A DNA stretch of 64,000 nucleotides from Streptomyces sp. CB02414 (GCF_001905385.1 NZ_LIPF01000014.1:1-64000), one strand, 5' to 3'. Numbered from the stretch's first letter, positions 36,109 to 44,978 are shown. The notes: generated from the sequence alone by a model not told the origin. Translations and numbers: made by a program.

Positions 36109-36570
36109 GTGAGGACCGAAGCCCGTCTGTTCACCGGCGTGGCGGCCTTCTTCGCCGTCACCGCCGCCGGCTACGGCTGGTTCTCCCACGAACCGGCCGG
36201 CACCGCGGCACTGACCGTCGCCTTCCTGATGGCCTCGCTCGTCGCGTTCTTCCTGCGCGTGCAGTACCGCAAGAAGGGCCTGCGCGCCCAGGACCGCGGG
36301 GACGCGGAGGTCCTGGACACCGCGGGCCCGCTCGACTTCTTCCCGCCGCACAGCCCCTGGCCGATCACCACCGCCCTGGGCGCCGTCGTCGTCGCACTCG
36401 GCATCGTCTACGGCCTGTGGCTCGCCCTCATCGGCTTCGGCATCCTTACCCTCGCCGTCCTCGGCCTCGTCCTCCAGTACGCCGGCCGGGACGCTCAGCG
36501 CTCCAGCTCACCCGGAGAGGAAGGGGACTCCTCCGGGCCCGCCTCCTCGACGTCGACCCGGTCGCCGTAG
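36109..36570 (+). CDS. ctaF: CtaF, actinobacterial cytochrome c oxidase subunit IV
   Basis: A 153-residue protein with four transmembrane helices, a typical actinobacterial subunit IV (FFLRVQYRKKGLRAQDR; PLDFFPPHSPWPI). It starts at a GTG 4 bp after ctaD. The 3' end overlaps the 3' end of qcrB on the other strand by 76 bp (36495-36570), so the polar tail RSSSPGEEGDSSGPASST is encoded antisense to the QcrB tail. Confidence 0.88.
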   Translation: MRTEARLFTGVAAFFAVTAAGYGWFSHEPAGTAALTVAFLMASLVAFFLRVQYRKKGLRAQDRGDAEVLDTAGPLDFFPPHSPWPITTALGAVVVALGIVYGLWLALIGFGILTLAVLGLVLQYAGRDAQRSSSPGEEGDSSGPASSTSTRSP

Positions 36571-38111
36571 TACCACTCGCTGAGCGTCGCCCGCAGCCGC
36601 CCCACATGCGGTGCCTCGTCGTCGGACGGAACCGGCGCCAGCGGCTCAGGCTCCCGCCGCGACCGCAGCACATGCCGCTCCTCGGTGCCGAGGGGCGCGT
36701 GGGTCTCGACGTAGCCCCCCGCGAGCGTCTGCCGCAACTGCCCCGTCTCCGCGCCCTCGTCCAGCCGCTCGCGCTCCCGCTCCTGCAGAGCCAGGCAGAC
36801 CCGCTTGGTCACCATGAACGCGATCGGCGGCAGCAGCACCAGGGAGATCCGGAACACCCAGGTCAGCAGGTTGAGCGAGATGTCGAAGACATGGGCGATG
36901 ATGTCGTTGCCGCCCGCCAGGAGGAGCACCGCGTAGAAGCAGATCGCGGCGACGCCCAGCCCGGTCCGCACGGGCTTGTCCCGGGGCCGGTCGCACAGGT
37001 GGTGCTCCTGGTGGTCGCCCGTCACCCAGCGCTCGAAGAACGGGTAGGCGTACAGCACCGCGAACAGGGCGGCCGGCAGTACCACCGCGGGCACCAGGAC
37101 GTTCCACATCACGGTGTGGCCCCAGACCTCCGTCTCGAACGGCGGCATCAGCCGCAGCGACCCCTCCAGGAAACCGACGTACCAGTCCGGCTGCGAGCCG
37201 AAGGACACCACGTCGGGCCGGTAGGGGCCGTACGCCCAGATCGGGTTGATCTGCGCCACCGCCCCGAGCACCGTCAGGACGCCGAAGACCATGAAGAACA
37301 GGCCCGTGGAGTTCGTCACGAACTGCGGGAACATCGGCTTGCCGACCGCGTTGCGGTTGGTCCGGCCCGGGCCCGCCCACTGGGTGTGCTTGAGGTAGAA
37401 GACCAGGATCAGATGGAGCGTCACCAGCGCCAGCAGCACCCCGGGAACGAGCAGGATGTGCACCGAGTACAGCCGCGGCACGATGTCGTCGCCGGGATAC
37501 TCGCCGCCGAACACGAACATGCTGATGTACGTGCCCACCACCGGGATCGACAGCATGATGCCCTGTGCGATGCGCAGCCCCGTCCCGGACAGCAGGTCGT
37601 CGGGGAGCGAGTAGCCGGCGAAGCCCTCGACGAGCGCCAGCAGGAAGAGCGTCACGCCGATCAGCCAGTTGACCTCACGCGGCCGGCGGAACGCCCCGGT
37701 GAAGAAGACCCGCAGCAGATGCACTCCGATGGCCGACAGAAACACCAGCGCCGCCCAGTGGTGCGTCTGCCGGATCAGCAGCCCGCCGCGCACGTCGAAG
37801 CTGATGTCCACCGTCGAGCGGTACGCCTCCGACATGCTCAGCCCGAGCAGCGGCTCGTACGACCCGTCGTAGACGACCTCCGTCATCGACGGCTTGAAGA
37901 ACAGGGTCAGCCAGACACCGGTCAGCAGCAGCACGACGAAGCTGTAGAGGGCGATCTCGCCCAGGAGGAACGACCAGTGCTCCGGGAACGCCTTGCGCAA
38001 CAGCCCCCCGCCCGCGGAGACGGGGAGCCGCCCGTCGGCCCACTGGACGGTGCGTTCGGCCGCGTCGCGGGCCCGCGCACCGGCGCGGGCCCTTCTCCTG
38101 TTCAACAGCAC
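36495..38111 (-). CDS. qcrB: Ubiquinol/menaquinol-cytochrome c reductase cytochrome b subunit
   Basis: A 538-residue cytochrome b of the actinobacterial bcc complex. Haem His pairs lie in QTHHWAALVFLSAIGVHL and YSVHILLVPG...LHLILVFYLKH. The Qo-site motif is PDWY (QPDWYVGFLEG) in place of PEWY. The C-terminal extension (about 440-538) is polar. The start is a GTG at 38111; an ATG just upstream is in another frame. qcrA and qcrC are absent, matching the incomplete set on the other strand. It may be in one transcript with the three small genes upstream (38167-39347). Confidence 0.92.
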   Translation of the reverse strand: MLLNRRRARAGARARDAAERTVQWADGRLPVSAGGGLLRKAFPEHWSFLLGEIALYSFVVLLLTGVWLTLFFKPSMTEVVYDGSYEPLLGLSMSEAYRSTVDISFDVRGGLLIRQTHHWAALVFLSAIGVHLLRVFFTGAFRRPREVNWLIGVTLFLLALVEGFAGYSLPDDLLSGTGLRIAQGIMLSIPVVGTYISMFVFGGEYPGDDIVPRLYSVHILLVPGVLLALVTLHLILVFYLKHTQWAGPGRTNRNAVGKPMFPQFVTNSTGLFFMVFGVLTVLGAVAQINPIWAYGPYRPDVVSFGSQPDWYVGFLEGSLRLMPPFETEVWGHTVMWNVLVPAVVLPAALFAVLYAYPFFERWVTGDHQEHHLCDRPRDKPVRTGLGVAAICFYAVLLLAGGNDIIAHVFDISLNLLTWVFRISLVLLPPIAFMVTKRVCLALQERERERLDEGAETGQLRQTLAGGYVETHAPLGTEERHVLRSRREPEPLAPVPSDDEAPHVGRLRATLSEWYYGDRVDVEEAGPEESPSSPGELER

Positions 38112-38166
38112 GGCGCATGGGTTCCCCGGCGCCCGTGCCGGAAACTACGCCGACGGCGCGTACGGG

Positions 38167-38517
38167 CTACGTACGGTCACCCTTCGGCTTGCCCCGCTGG
38201 TCCGGCGTGCCGTGCGGCGGCGGGGAGAACGGCTGCGGCGAGGTCGCGGGCGACACGGGGGACCCCGTGCGGCCCTGCCCCTGCTCCGGACGCACCGCTC
38301 CCGGGTCGCCGGAGGACGGCTCGGCACCGGACCGCAACTGCTCCAGCCGGGCCGTCAGCAGCTCCGTGGCGTGCAGCCGGTCGGCATGCGACCGTTCGTA
38401 CGCCAGCAGCTCCTCCACCTCCTCCGCGCCCAGCGACCGGATCCGGCTCTCCAGACCGCCGATCGGCAGATGGTCGTAGTCGGGCAACGGCAGGGTGTTG
38501 CGAGCGGGGTCGGCCAT
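38167..38517 (-). CDS. Conserved small protein, helix-rich with polar tail
   Basis: A 116-residue protein starting at an ATG after AGGGAAGTGAG. The N-terminal 65 residues (LPLPDYDHLPIGGLESRIRSLGAEEVEELLAYERSH) match a conserved actinobacterial helical domain of unknown function seen near envelope and lipid-related genes. The C-terminal 50 residues are disordered (Pro/Gly/Ser). It lies 55 bp before qcrB on the same strand. No function assigned. Confidence 0.72.
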   Translation of the reverse strand: MADPARNTLPLPDYDHLPIGGLESRIRSLGAEEVEELLAYERSHADRLHATELLTARLEQLRSGAEPSSGDPGAVRPEQGQGRTGSPVSPATSPQPFSPPPHGTPDQRGKPKGDRT

Positions 38518-38551
38518 GGTTCTCACTTCCCTCTGTACGGCTTCCTCGGGG

Positions 38552-38905
38552 TCAGCGTCCGCCCGGCCCGCCGCTGCCGAACGAGCCGCTGCTGCCCTCG
38601 TCCCAGCGGGGCCGCTCCTGCCCGGGGGCGGGGCGGCTGCCCTGGTGACCGAGGTCGTGCGGCAGCGTCCGGTCGTCGCTGCGGGGCATCTCGTCGGGCT
38701 CCCGCCGCTCACGCACCTCGCGGACGGGCCCCTCGTCGGGCATGCGGGGCTGCTCCTGCGGGCTCGGCGGCGGCGACTCCTTGCGCTTCTGCCGGCTGCC
38801 GAAGGCGAACGCCCCGATCAGCAGGGCCACGACCACGACGGCTGCGACACCGATGCCGATGCCGATGCCGCCGCCGGCGGCCAGGTCCATCCATGCGTTC
38901 GTCAT
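38552..38905 (-). CDS. Small single-pass membrane protein, DUF6479-like
   Basis: A 117-residue protein with one N-terminal transmembrane helix of Gly/Ile/Val (about 8-32) followed by a long basic-to-acidic Pro-rich cytoplasmic tail (QKRKESPPPSPQEQP, REVRERREPDEMPR) ending in Gly/Ser repeats. The layout matches the Streptomyces DUF6479 family as I recall it. It sits 34 bp before the 116-residue gene on the same strand. Confidence 0.65.
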   Translation of the reverse strand: MTNAWMDLAAGGGIGIGIGVAAVVVVALLIGAFAFGSRQKRKESPPPSPQEQPRMPDEGPVREVRERREPDEMPRSDDRTLPHDLGHQGSRPAPGQERPRWDEGSSGSFGSGGPGGR

Positions 38906-38942
38906 GGAGCGCGGGTACCCCCGGTCCACGTCACCAACCTGC

Positions 38943-39347
38943 TCAGCCCGACCGGGCGGACCGCGTCCGCGAACGGTTGGCCTTCCGGATCGCCGCCAGC
39001 AGATCGGCCTTCGACATCCGCGACCGGCCCTCCACCCCGAGCTCCTTGGCGACGCCGTACAGGTGCTCCTTGGAGGCCTTCTCGTCGACGCCCTCACCGC
39101 TGCGCCCGCCCTGTCCGCGGGGCCGCCCGGACTGCGGGTCGGAGGGGCCCTTGCGGCCACCCTCCTTGCGCTGCCAGTGATCGCCGACCTTCTCGAACTT
39201 GTGCTTGAGCGCCCCGTACGCCACCCGGTGCGCGCGCTCCCCCTCGCCGTACTCCTCCACGGCCGAGTCGTGCGCCTTGATCCAGGTCCGCTGGGCCTCC
39301 CGGGGGGAGCGTTCCAGCGTCGACGGCAGTTCCTGTCGTCCCGGCAT
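38943..39347 (-). CDS. ChaB-family protein with Rho N-terminal-like domain
   Basis: A 134-residue cytoplasmic protein. The N-terminal ChaB domain (about 1-60: PSTLERSPREAQRTWIKAHDSAVEEYG) and the C-terminal SAP/Rho-N-like helices (KEHLYGVAKELGVEGRSRMSKADLLAAIRKA) are both recognisable. ChaB was named as a cation-transport regulator but its role is poorly defined. The ATG at 39347 follows GGAGG by 8 bp. It heads the leftward group ChaB, DUF6479-like, small helical protein and qcrB. Confidence 0.85.
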   Translation of the reverse strand: MPGRQELPSTLERSPREAQRTWIKAHDSAVEEYGEGERAHRVAYGALKHKFEKVGDHWQRKEGGRKGPSDPQSGRPRGQGGRSGEGVDEKASKEHLYGVAKELGVEGRSRMSKADLLAAIRKANRSRTRSARSG

Positions 39348-39468
39348 GTCCTGCACCTCCGCAAGTCGTGGGTGTTCTCGCTGTCACCAGCGTCGGAAGA
39401 GCGCACGGGTGCCCGCCGGGCCGGCCGGAAAACGGGCCGGAACCCTTGGCAGCACAGGGCCCGGCGGT

Positions 39469-39490
39469 TTGCCGCCGCCCGCAGCGGCAA
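39469..39490 (+). promoter_or_regulatory. Inverted repeat TTGCCGC-N8-GCGGCAA in csp leader
   Basis: Two perfect 7-bp arms (39469-39475, 39484-39490) lie just before the GTG at 39501. The hairpin would cover the ribosome-binding region. It could be an operator or a translational control; no regulator gene is adjacent. Confidence 0.4.
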
Positions 39491-39500
39491 CCCGCGCGGT

Positions 39501-39878
39501 GTGACATCGACGACGACTTCCCAGCAGGAACTGTTCCGCTTTCTCGAGGACCGCTTCGCCTGCGCACAGGCCTGCACCGAGTGCGCGCGGGCCTGCGCCC
39601 TGCGGGCGAGCCTCGTGGACCCGGACGGGACCGAGAACCAGGAACTCGTACGACGCAAGGGCATCATGTGCGCGGAGGTCTGCGACGCGACCTGCCGGGT
39701 GCTGTCCGAACAGAACCAGGTGGACGAGGCCGCCATCCGCGTCCAGTTGGAATGGTGCCGGCAAGTGTGCCTGGAGAGCGCCCACGTCTTCGACGCCCAC
39801 CCGGGCGCCGAGGAGAGCGCCGAGGCCTGCCGCGCCTGTGCGCGCGCCTGCGGAGAGTTCCTCGCCACCCTGCGCTGA
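39501..39878 (+). CDS. Four-helix-bundle copper-storage-like protein (Csp/DUF326)
   Basis: A 125-residue helical protein with 12 Cys placed along four helices (FACAQACTECARAC, MCAEVCDATC, WCRQVC, ACRACARACGEF). This is the signature of cytosolic copper-storage proteins that bind Cu(I) with thiolates inside a bundle. No signal peptide, so probably Csp3-like and cytosolic. A GTG start follows a GCGGCAA hairpin arm. A link to cytochrome oxidase copper supply is possible given ctaD nearby. Confidence 0.86.
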   Translation: MTSTTTSQQELFRFLEDRFACAQACTECARACALRASLVDPDGTENQELVRRKGIMCAEVCDATCRVLSEQNQVDEAAIRVQLEWCRQVCLESAHVFDAHPGAEESAEACRACARACGEFLATLR

Positions 39879-39929
39879 GACCCCGGAGGCACTCTGGGGC
39901 CGCCACGCGCGGGGCGTTAGCCTGCCGGT

Positions 39930-40802
39930 ATGAAGGCCACGCGGGCGGGTGATCCGGCGGGCGGCGACCCGGGGCTGTTCGGTCCCGGCTCGGTGACCTG
40001 GCAGGCGCACGGCGACCCGATGATGTGGATCGCCGGGATCCGCGCCCTGTACCTCCAGGCCCTGCACCCGCGCGCCGTGCGCGGCGTCATGCAGAACAGC
40101 GACTTCCGGCGCGACGCCTGGGGCCGCCTGATGCGGACCGCGGGCTTCGTCGGCACCACGACGTACGGCACCACGGAGGCCGCTGAGCGGGCCGGGGCCC
40201 GCGTCCGGAAGCTCCACCGCATGCTCGGCGCGACCGACCCCGGCACCGGTGAGCGCTACGGCGTCGACGAACCCGCGCTGCTGCTGTGGGTGCACTGCGC
40301 CGAGATCGGCTCCTACCTGCACGTCCTGCGCCGCTCCGGCTACCCGCTCACCGACGCCCACGCCGACCGCTACCTCGCCGAACACCGCCACAGCGCCCGC
40401 CTGGTCGGCCTCGACCCGGCCGCCGTGCCCGCGAACCGTGCCGAGCTGGCCGCCTACTTCACGCGGGTACGGCCCGAGCTGGCCGCGGGGGAAGAGGCAC
40501 ACGAGGTGGACGACTTCCTGCGCCGCCCGCCCACGCACCCGCTCCTGGTCCCCGCCCGCGCCCTGCTGTGGCGCCGGGTGGCACAACTGGCGTACGACTC
40601 CCTACCGACGTACGCGCACGAGCTCTACGGCAGACCGGCCCCCGATCCCGCCACCGTCACCCGGCGGCTGCGCGCCACGGGCACCGCGCTGCGCACGATT
40701 CCCGCACGTCTGCGCTGGCAGCTGCCGCCCAAACACATCCTGCGCGCCGTGGCACGGCTCGGACCGGCCGCGCGCCCGGCACCATACAAACTCGGACCAT
40801 AG
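39930..40802 (+). CDS. MpaB/DUF2236-family oxygenase
   Basis: A 290-residue protein of the DUF2236 (MpaB / latex-clearing-protein-like) family, whose characterised members are haem b oxygenases. Conserved blocks are GDPMMWIAGIRALYLQALHPRAVRGV, the AWGRLMRTAGFVGTTTYGT region and WVHCAEIGSYLHVLRR (candidate haem-ligand His). Cytosolic; no signal peptide. Substrate unknown. Confidence 0.85.
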   Translation: MKATRAGDPAGGDPGLFGPGSVTWQAHGDPMMWIAGIRALYLQALHPRAVRGVMQNSDFRRDAWGRLMRTAGFVGTTTYGTTEAAERAGARVRKLHRMLGATDPGTGERYGVDEPALLLWVHCAEIGSYLHVLRRSGYPLTDAHADRYLAEHRHSARLVGLDPAAVPANRAELAAYFTRVRPELAAGEEAHEVDDFLRRPPTHPLLVPARALLWRRVAQLAYDSLPTYAHELYGRPAPDPATVTRRLRATGTALRTIPARLRWQLPPKHILRAVARLGPAARPAPYKLGP

Positions 40803-40872
40803 ACCGCCATACTGGACCCGCCAGGGGAGGGCGCAGCTGACGGGACACAGAACTACGGGGGCGGGCGTAGTG

Positions 40873-43128
40873 ATGGGGGACAGCACGCTGATCCAGGGCC
40901 GGTACCGGCTGCTGGAGCGAATCGGGCGCGGCGGCATGGGCGAGGTGTGGCGGGCACGGGACGAGTCGCTGGGGCGGCGCGTCGCCGTCAAGTGCCTCAA
41001 ACCGCTGGGCGCGCAGCACGACCACGCCTTCACCCGCGTCCTGCGGGAGAGGTTCCGGCGCGAGGCCCGGGTGGCCGCCGCGCTGCAGCACCGCGGGGTG
41101 ACCGTGGTGCACGACTTCGGGGAGAGCGACGGCGTGCTCTTCCTGGTCATGGAGTTGCTGGAGGGGCGCGACCTGAGCCGGCTGCTGGAGGACAACAAGC
41201 ACCATCCGCTGCCGGTCGCCGACGTCGTCGACATCGCCGAGCAGGTCGCCGCCGCGCTTGCGTACACCCACGACCAGGGCATCGTGCACCGCGACCTGAA
41301 GCCCGCGAACATCGTGCGGCTCGCCGACGGCACCGCGAAGATCTGCGACTTCGGCATCGCCCGGCTCGGCCACGACGTCGGGTTCACCGCCCGGCTGACC
41401 GGCACGGGCATCGCCATGGGCACCCCGCACTACATGTCGCCGGAGCAGATCGGCGGCGACGAGGTGGACCGGCGCAGCGACCTGTACTCGCTGGGCTGCG
41501 TGCTCTACGAGATCGCCACCGGCGTGCCGCCGTTCGACCTCGACGACGCCTGGGCGATCCTCGTCGGCCACCGCGACACCGAGCCGGAGCCCCCGCGCAC
41601 CCACCGCGCCGAACTGCCCGCCTACCTGGACCGGGTCATCCTGGACCTGCTGGCGAAGCGGCCGGACCAGCGCCCGGACGACGCCCGGGAACTGGGCCGC
41701 CGGATCACCGCCGGCCGCACCTCACCGGCGTACGCCCCGGCCGTGCCGGCGCCCCGGACGCGGACGCCGCAGCCGGTCGGCGGGGGCCGGGCCGCGCTGC
41801 CGTCCTGGACCGACGGCATGACCAGCGGCCACAAGGCGACCGCCACCGGCCCGCGCACCACGCCCCCGGACCCCGCTTCCCGCCTGACCGCCGACTGGAT
41901 CCCCCGCCCCGCGGACGCCGGGACCGCCACGCGCGGCCCCGGCGTACGTCCCGACCCGGCGCCCGAGGCGGCCGCCGCGCTGGCCGGGCGGCACAACGCG
42001 GGCCTGAGCCTCGGACGGCTCGGCCGCTGGGAGGAGGCGGGCGAGGTCCACCGCGCGGTGGCCGGGGAACGCGAGCGCCTGCTCGGCCCCGACCATCCCG
42101 ACACGCTCGCCAGCCGCTACGAGATCGCGTTCACCCTCAGCCGCACCGGCCACCCCGCCGACGCGCTGCGCGCGTACAAACGCGTCGCCGAGGCCCGCAT
42201 CCGGGTGCTGGGCGCCGACCACGCCGACACGCTCGCCGTACGCCAGGAGATGGCGTACACCCTCGGCCGGCTGGGCCGGCACGCCGACGCCCACCAGGTC
42301 TACGCGTCGGTCCTCGCCGCCCGCGAGCGCGTCATGGGCGCCGACCACCCCGACACGCTGCGCTGCCGGCACAACCTGGCCTTCAACCTCGGCCGGCTGG
42401 GCCGCCCCGAGGACGCCCACCGGATGGCCCGCGAGGTGGCCGCCGCGCGCGCCCGCGTGCTCGGCGCCGACCACCCGGACACCCTGGTCACCCGCTACGA
42501 GGTGGCCTACGAACTCGGCCGCCTGGGCCGCTGGCAGGAGGCCCTCGCCACCTACCGGGAGGTCGCCGCGGCCCGCGAGCGGGCACTCGGCCCGGACCAC
42601 CCCGACACCCTCGCCGCGCGCTACGAGATCGGCATCAGCCTCGGGCGCCTCGGCCGCAGCGCCGAAGCGCTGGCCCTGTACGAGGGGCTGATCGACGACC
42701 GGACCCGCGCCCAGGGGCCCGACCACCCCGAGACCCTGCGCGCCCGCCACGGCCTGGGCGTCAACCTCGGCCGTCTCGGCCGCTGGGAGGAGGCCCTGGC
42801 AGAGTCCCGCGAAGTGTGCGCGATCCGCGCCCGCGCCCTCGGCCCGGACCACCCGGACACCCTCGTCAGCCGCCGCGAGATAGCCGTCGCCCTCGGCTGG
42901 CTGGGCCGCTGGTCCGCCGCCCTCACCGAGTACCGCGAGGTCGCCACCGCCCGCGAACGCGTCCTGGGCCCCGACCACCCCGACACCCTCGCAGCCCGCG
43001 ACGACGAGGCCCACTGCCTCGAACAACTGGGCCGCGCGGCCGAGGCCGTCGAGCTGTACCGCAGGGTGGCGGTCCTGCGCAGGTCGGGAGCGGCCCGACC
43101 CGGGGCCGCGCACGCGGCCGGCCGCTGA
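40873..43128 (+). CDS. Ser/Thr protein kinase fused to nine TPR units
   Basis: A 751-residue soluble kinase. The Hanks-type domain (about 5-285) has P-loop GRGGMGEVW, Lys40, HRDLKPAN with catalytic Asp141, DFG Asp159 and activation loop GTPHYMSPEQ. A Pro/Thr linker leads to nine 42-residue TPR units (from about residue 365), each with DHPDTL, GRLGR and ALA patterns. There is no transmembrane segment or PASTA domain, so sensing is probably intracellular through the TPR array. The ATG at 40873 is preferred to a GTG at 40870. Confidence 0.93.
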   Translation: MGDSTLIQGRYRLLERIGRGGMGEVWRARDESLGRRVAVKCLKPLGAQHDHAFTRVLRERFRREARVAAALQHRGVTVVHDFGESDGVLFLVMELLEGRDLSRLLEDNKHHPLPVADVVDIAEQVAAALAYTHDQGIVHRDLKPANIVRLADGTAKICDFGIARLGHDVGFTARLTGTGIAMGTPHYMSPEQIGGDEVDRRSDLYSLGCVLYEIATGVPPFDLDDAWAILVGHRDTEPEPPRTHRAELPAYLDRVILDLLAKRPDQRPDDARELGRRITAGRTSPAYAPAVPAPRTRTPQPVGGGRAALPSWTDGMTSGHKATATGPRTTPPDPASRLTADWIPRPADAGTATRGPGVRPDPAPEAAAALAGRHNAGLSLGRLGRWEEAGEVHRAVAGERERLLGPDHPDTLASRYEIAFTLSRTGHPADALRAYKRVAEARIRVLGADHADTLAVRQEMAYTLGRLGRHADAHQVYASVLAARERVMGADHPDTLRCRHNLAFNLGRLGRPEDAHRMAREVAAARARVLGADHPDTLVTRYEVAYELGRLGRWQEALATYREVAAARERALGPDHPDTLAARYEIGISLGRLGRSAEALALYEGLIDDRTRAQGPDHPETLRARHGLGVNLGRLGRWEEALAESREVCAIRARALGPDHPDTLVSRREIAVALGWLGRWSAALTEYREVATARERVLGPDHPDTLAARDDEAHCLEQLGRAAEAVELYRRVAVLRRSGAARPGAAHAAGR
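41965..43090 (+). repeat. 126-bp tandem repeat encoding TPR units
   Basis: The codons for Asp-His of the linker recur at 42091, 42217, 42343, 42469, 42595, 42721, 42847 and 42973, exactly 126 bp apart every time. The array has no indels, only substitutions. The unit count (nine including the first, incomplete one) can change by recombination. Confidence 0.85.
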
Positions 43129-43348
43129 CCCGGGCGCCCTGCGGGGGCGCGGGGCGTGTTCGGCCGGGCCTCGGCGGCTGTGTGCGGGGGTGCCCGTGTC
43201 GGCGGTCGGGTGGGCGCTTGTCCGGGGCGGGGCCTGGATGTGTGACGGGCGGCGTCCGGGCCGGGTCGGCCCGGACGCCGCCCGCGCGGGTACCGGTCGC
43301 GGGGCCGTACCTCTGGCCGCCCGTCGCCGCCCCGTGTTACCAAGAGCC

Positions 43349-44926
43349 ATGACGCCGCCCACGCAGCCCCTGGCCTCCCGCAGCTACGACGCCGTGATCG
43401 TCGGCGGTGGGCACAACGGTCTGGTCGCCGCCGCCTATCTGGCCCGCGCAGGGCGCTCCGTGCTGGTGCTGGAGCGGCTGGACCACACTGGCGGGGCAGC
43501 CGTGTCCACGCGGCCGTTCGCCGGGGTCGACGCGCGGCTGTCGCGCTACTCGTACCTGGTCAGCCTGCTGCCCAGCAAGATCGTGCGGGACCTGGACCTG
43601 GACTTCCGGGTGCGCGGCCGCACCGTCTCCTCGTACACGCCCGTGGAGCGCGACGGCCGGCCCACCGGGCTCCTCGTCGGCGGGGGCGAGCGGCGGACCC
43701 GGGAGTCCTTCGCCCGGCTCACCGGCTCGGAGCGGGAGTACGCGGCCTGGCAGCGCTTCTACGGCATGACCGGGCACGTCGCCCGGCGGATCTTCCCCAC
43801 CCTCACCGAACCGCTGCCCTCCCGGGACGAACTGCGCCGCCGGGTCGACGACGAGGCGGCCTGGCGGGCCCTATTCGAGGAGCCGATCGGCGTCGCGATC
43901 GAGGAGCACTTCGCGGACGACCTGGTGCGCGGAGTGGCCCTCACCGACGCCCTGATCGGCACCTTCGCCGACGCCCACGACGCCTCCCTGGCCCAGAACC
44001 GCTGCTTCCTCTACCACGTGATCGGCGGCGGCACCGGCGCCTGGGACGTGCCGGTCGGCGGCATGGGGGCCCTCACCGACGCCCTGGCCGGTGCGGCGCG
44101 CGCGGCGGGCGCCGTCCTCGCCACCGGGCACGAGGCGGTGCGCGTCGACACCGACGGACGGGCCGCCGAGGTCACCTACCGTTCGGCCGGCGGTGAGGGC
44201 GTCGCCGCCGCCCGCCATGTCCTGGTGAACGCCTCCCCGCGGGAGCTGGCCGCGCTCACCGGACAGGCACCGCCGCCGCCCGCCGAGGGCGCCCAGCTCA
44301 AGGTCAACATGCTGCTGACCCGCCTCCCGGCCCTGCGCGACCCCGCGGCTGACCCGCGCGAGGCGTTCGCCGGGACCTTCCACATCGCCGAGGGCTACGA
44401 GCAGCTGGCCACCGCGTACGCCGGCGCCGCCGCCGGCGAGCCGCCCGCCGCCCCGCCCTCCGAGATCTACTGCCACTCCCTGACCGACCCCACCATCCTC
44501 GGCCCGGAGCTCGCGGCCGAGGGCATGCACACCCTCACCCTGTTCGGCCTGCACACCCCCGCCCGCCTGTTCACGCGGGACAACGACGCCGTACGCGACG
44601 AACTGCTGAAGTCGACCCTCGCCCAGCTCGACGCCCACCTCGCCGAACCCCTCGCGGACTGCCTGGCCACCGACGCCGACGGGCGGCCCTGTGTCGAGGC
44701 CAGGTCGCCGCTGGACCTGGAGCGCGACCTGCGCCTGCCCGGCGGCCACATCTTCCACCAGGGACTGTCCTGGCCCCACGCCCAGGACGGCACCGGCCGC
44801 TGGGGCGTGGCGACCGGGCAGCCGAACGTCCTGCTGTGCGGCGCGGGCGCGGTACGCGGCGGCGGGGTCAGCGGGGTGCCGGGGCACAACGCGGCGATGG
44901 CGGTGCTGGAGCGGACGACGGGCTGA
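43349..44926 (+). CDS. Phytoene-desaturase-like FAD oxidoreductase (PYROXD2/CrtI family)
   Basis: A 525-residue FAD enzyme. The N-terminal dinucleotide fold is DAVIVGGGHNGLVAAAYLARAG...VLERLDHTGGAA, and the C-terminal FAD motif is LCGAGAVRGGGVSGVPGHNAA. IGGGTGAWDVPVGGMGALTDAL marks the substrate domain. The family includes carotenoid desaturases and mammalian PYROXD2-like proteins; no carotenoid genes are nearby, so a general NAD(P)/FAD oxidoreductase is the safe call. A weak hairpin at 43134-43150 follows the kinase and may separate the two genes. Confidence 0.87.
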   Translation: MTPPTQPLASRSYDAVIVGGGHNGLVAAAYLARAGRSVLVLERLDHTGGAAVSTRPFAGVDARLSRYSYLVSLLPSKIVRDLDLDFRVRGRTVSSYTPVERDGRPTGLLVGGGERRTRESFARLTGSEREYAAWQRFYGMTGHVARRIFPTLTEPLPSRDELRRRVDDEAAWRALFEEPIGVAIEEHFADDLVRGVALTDALIGTFADAHDASLAQNRCFLYHVIGGGTGAWDVPVGGMGALTDALAGAARAAGAVLATGHEAVRVDTDGRAAEVTYRSAGGEGVAAARHVLVNASPRELAALTGQAPPPPAEGAQLKVNMLLTRLPALRDPAADPREAFAGTFHIAEGYEQLATAYAGAAAGEPPAAPPSEIYCHSLTDPTILGPELAAEGMHTLTLFGLHTPARLFTRDNDAVRDELLKSTLAQLDAHLAEPLADCLATDADGRPCVEARSPLDLERDLRLPGGHIFHQGLSWPHAQDGTGRWGVATGQPNVLLCGAGAVRGGGVSGVPGHNAAMAVLERTTG

Positions 44927-44965
44927 CGGGCGCATGCGCCGCACCGAGCTGGGTACCGCGACATA

Positions 44966-44978
44966 ACGGAAATTCCGT
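44966..44978. promoter_or_regulatory. 13-bp dyad before DUF2795 gene
   Basis: ACGGAAATTCCGT is symmetric around its central base and lies 31 bp before the ATG at 45009. It is A/T-rich for this DNA, and is a candidate operator. GGGTAC just upstream (44951) resembles a sigma-B-type -10, but I see no -35 match. Confidence 0.4.

Noticed and set aside
42091..42973. 126-bp periodic signal as a CRISPR or intergenic repeat
   Set aside because: It lies inside one open frame and encodes TPR units.
44951..44956. GGGTAC as a stress-sigma (sigma-B) -10 before the DUF2795 gene
   Set aside because: No GTTT-type -35 at the right distance.
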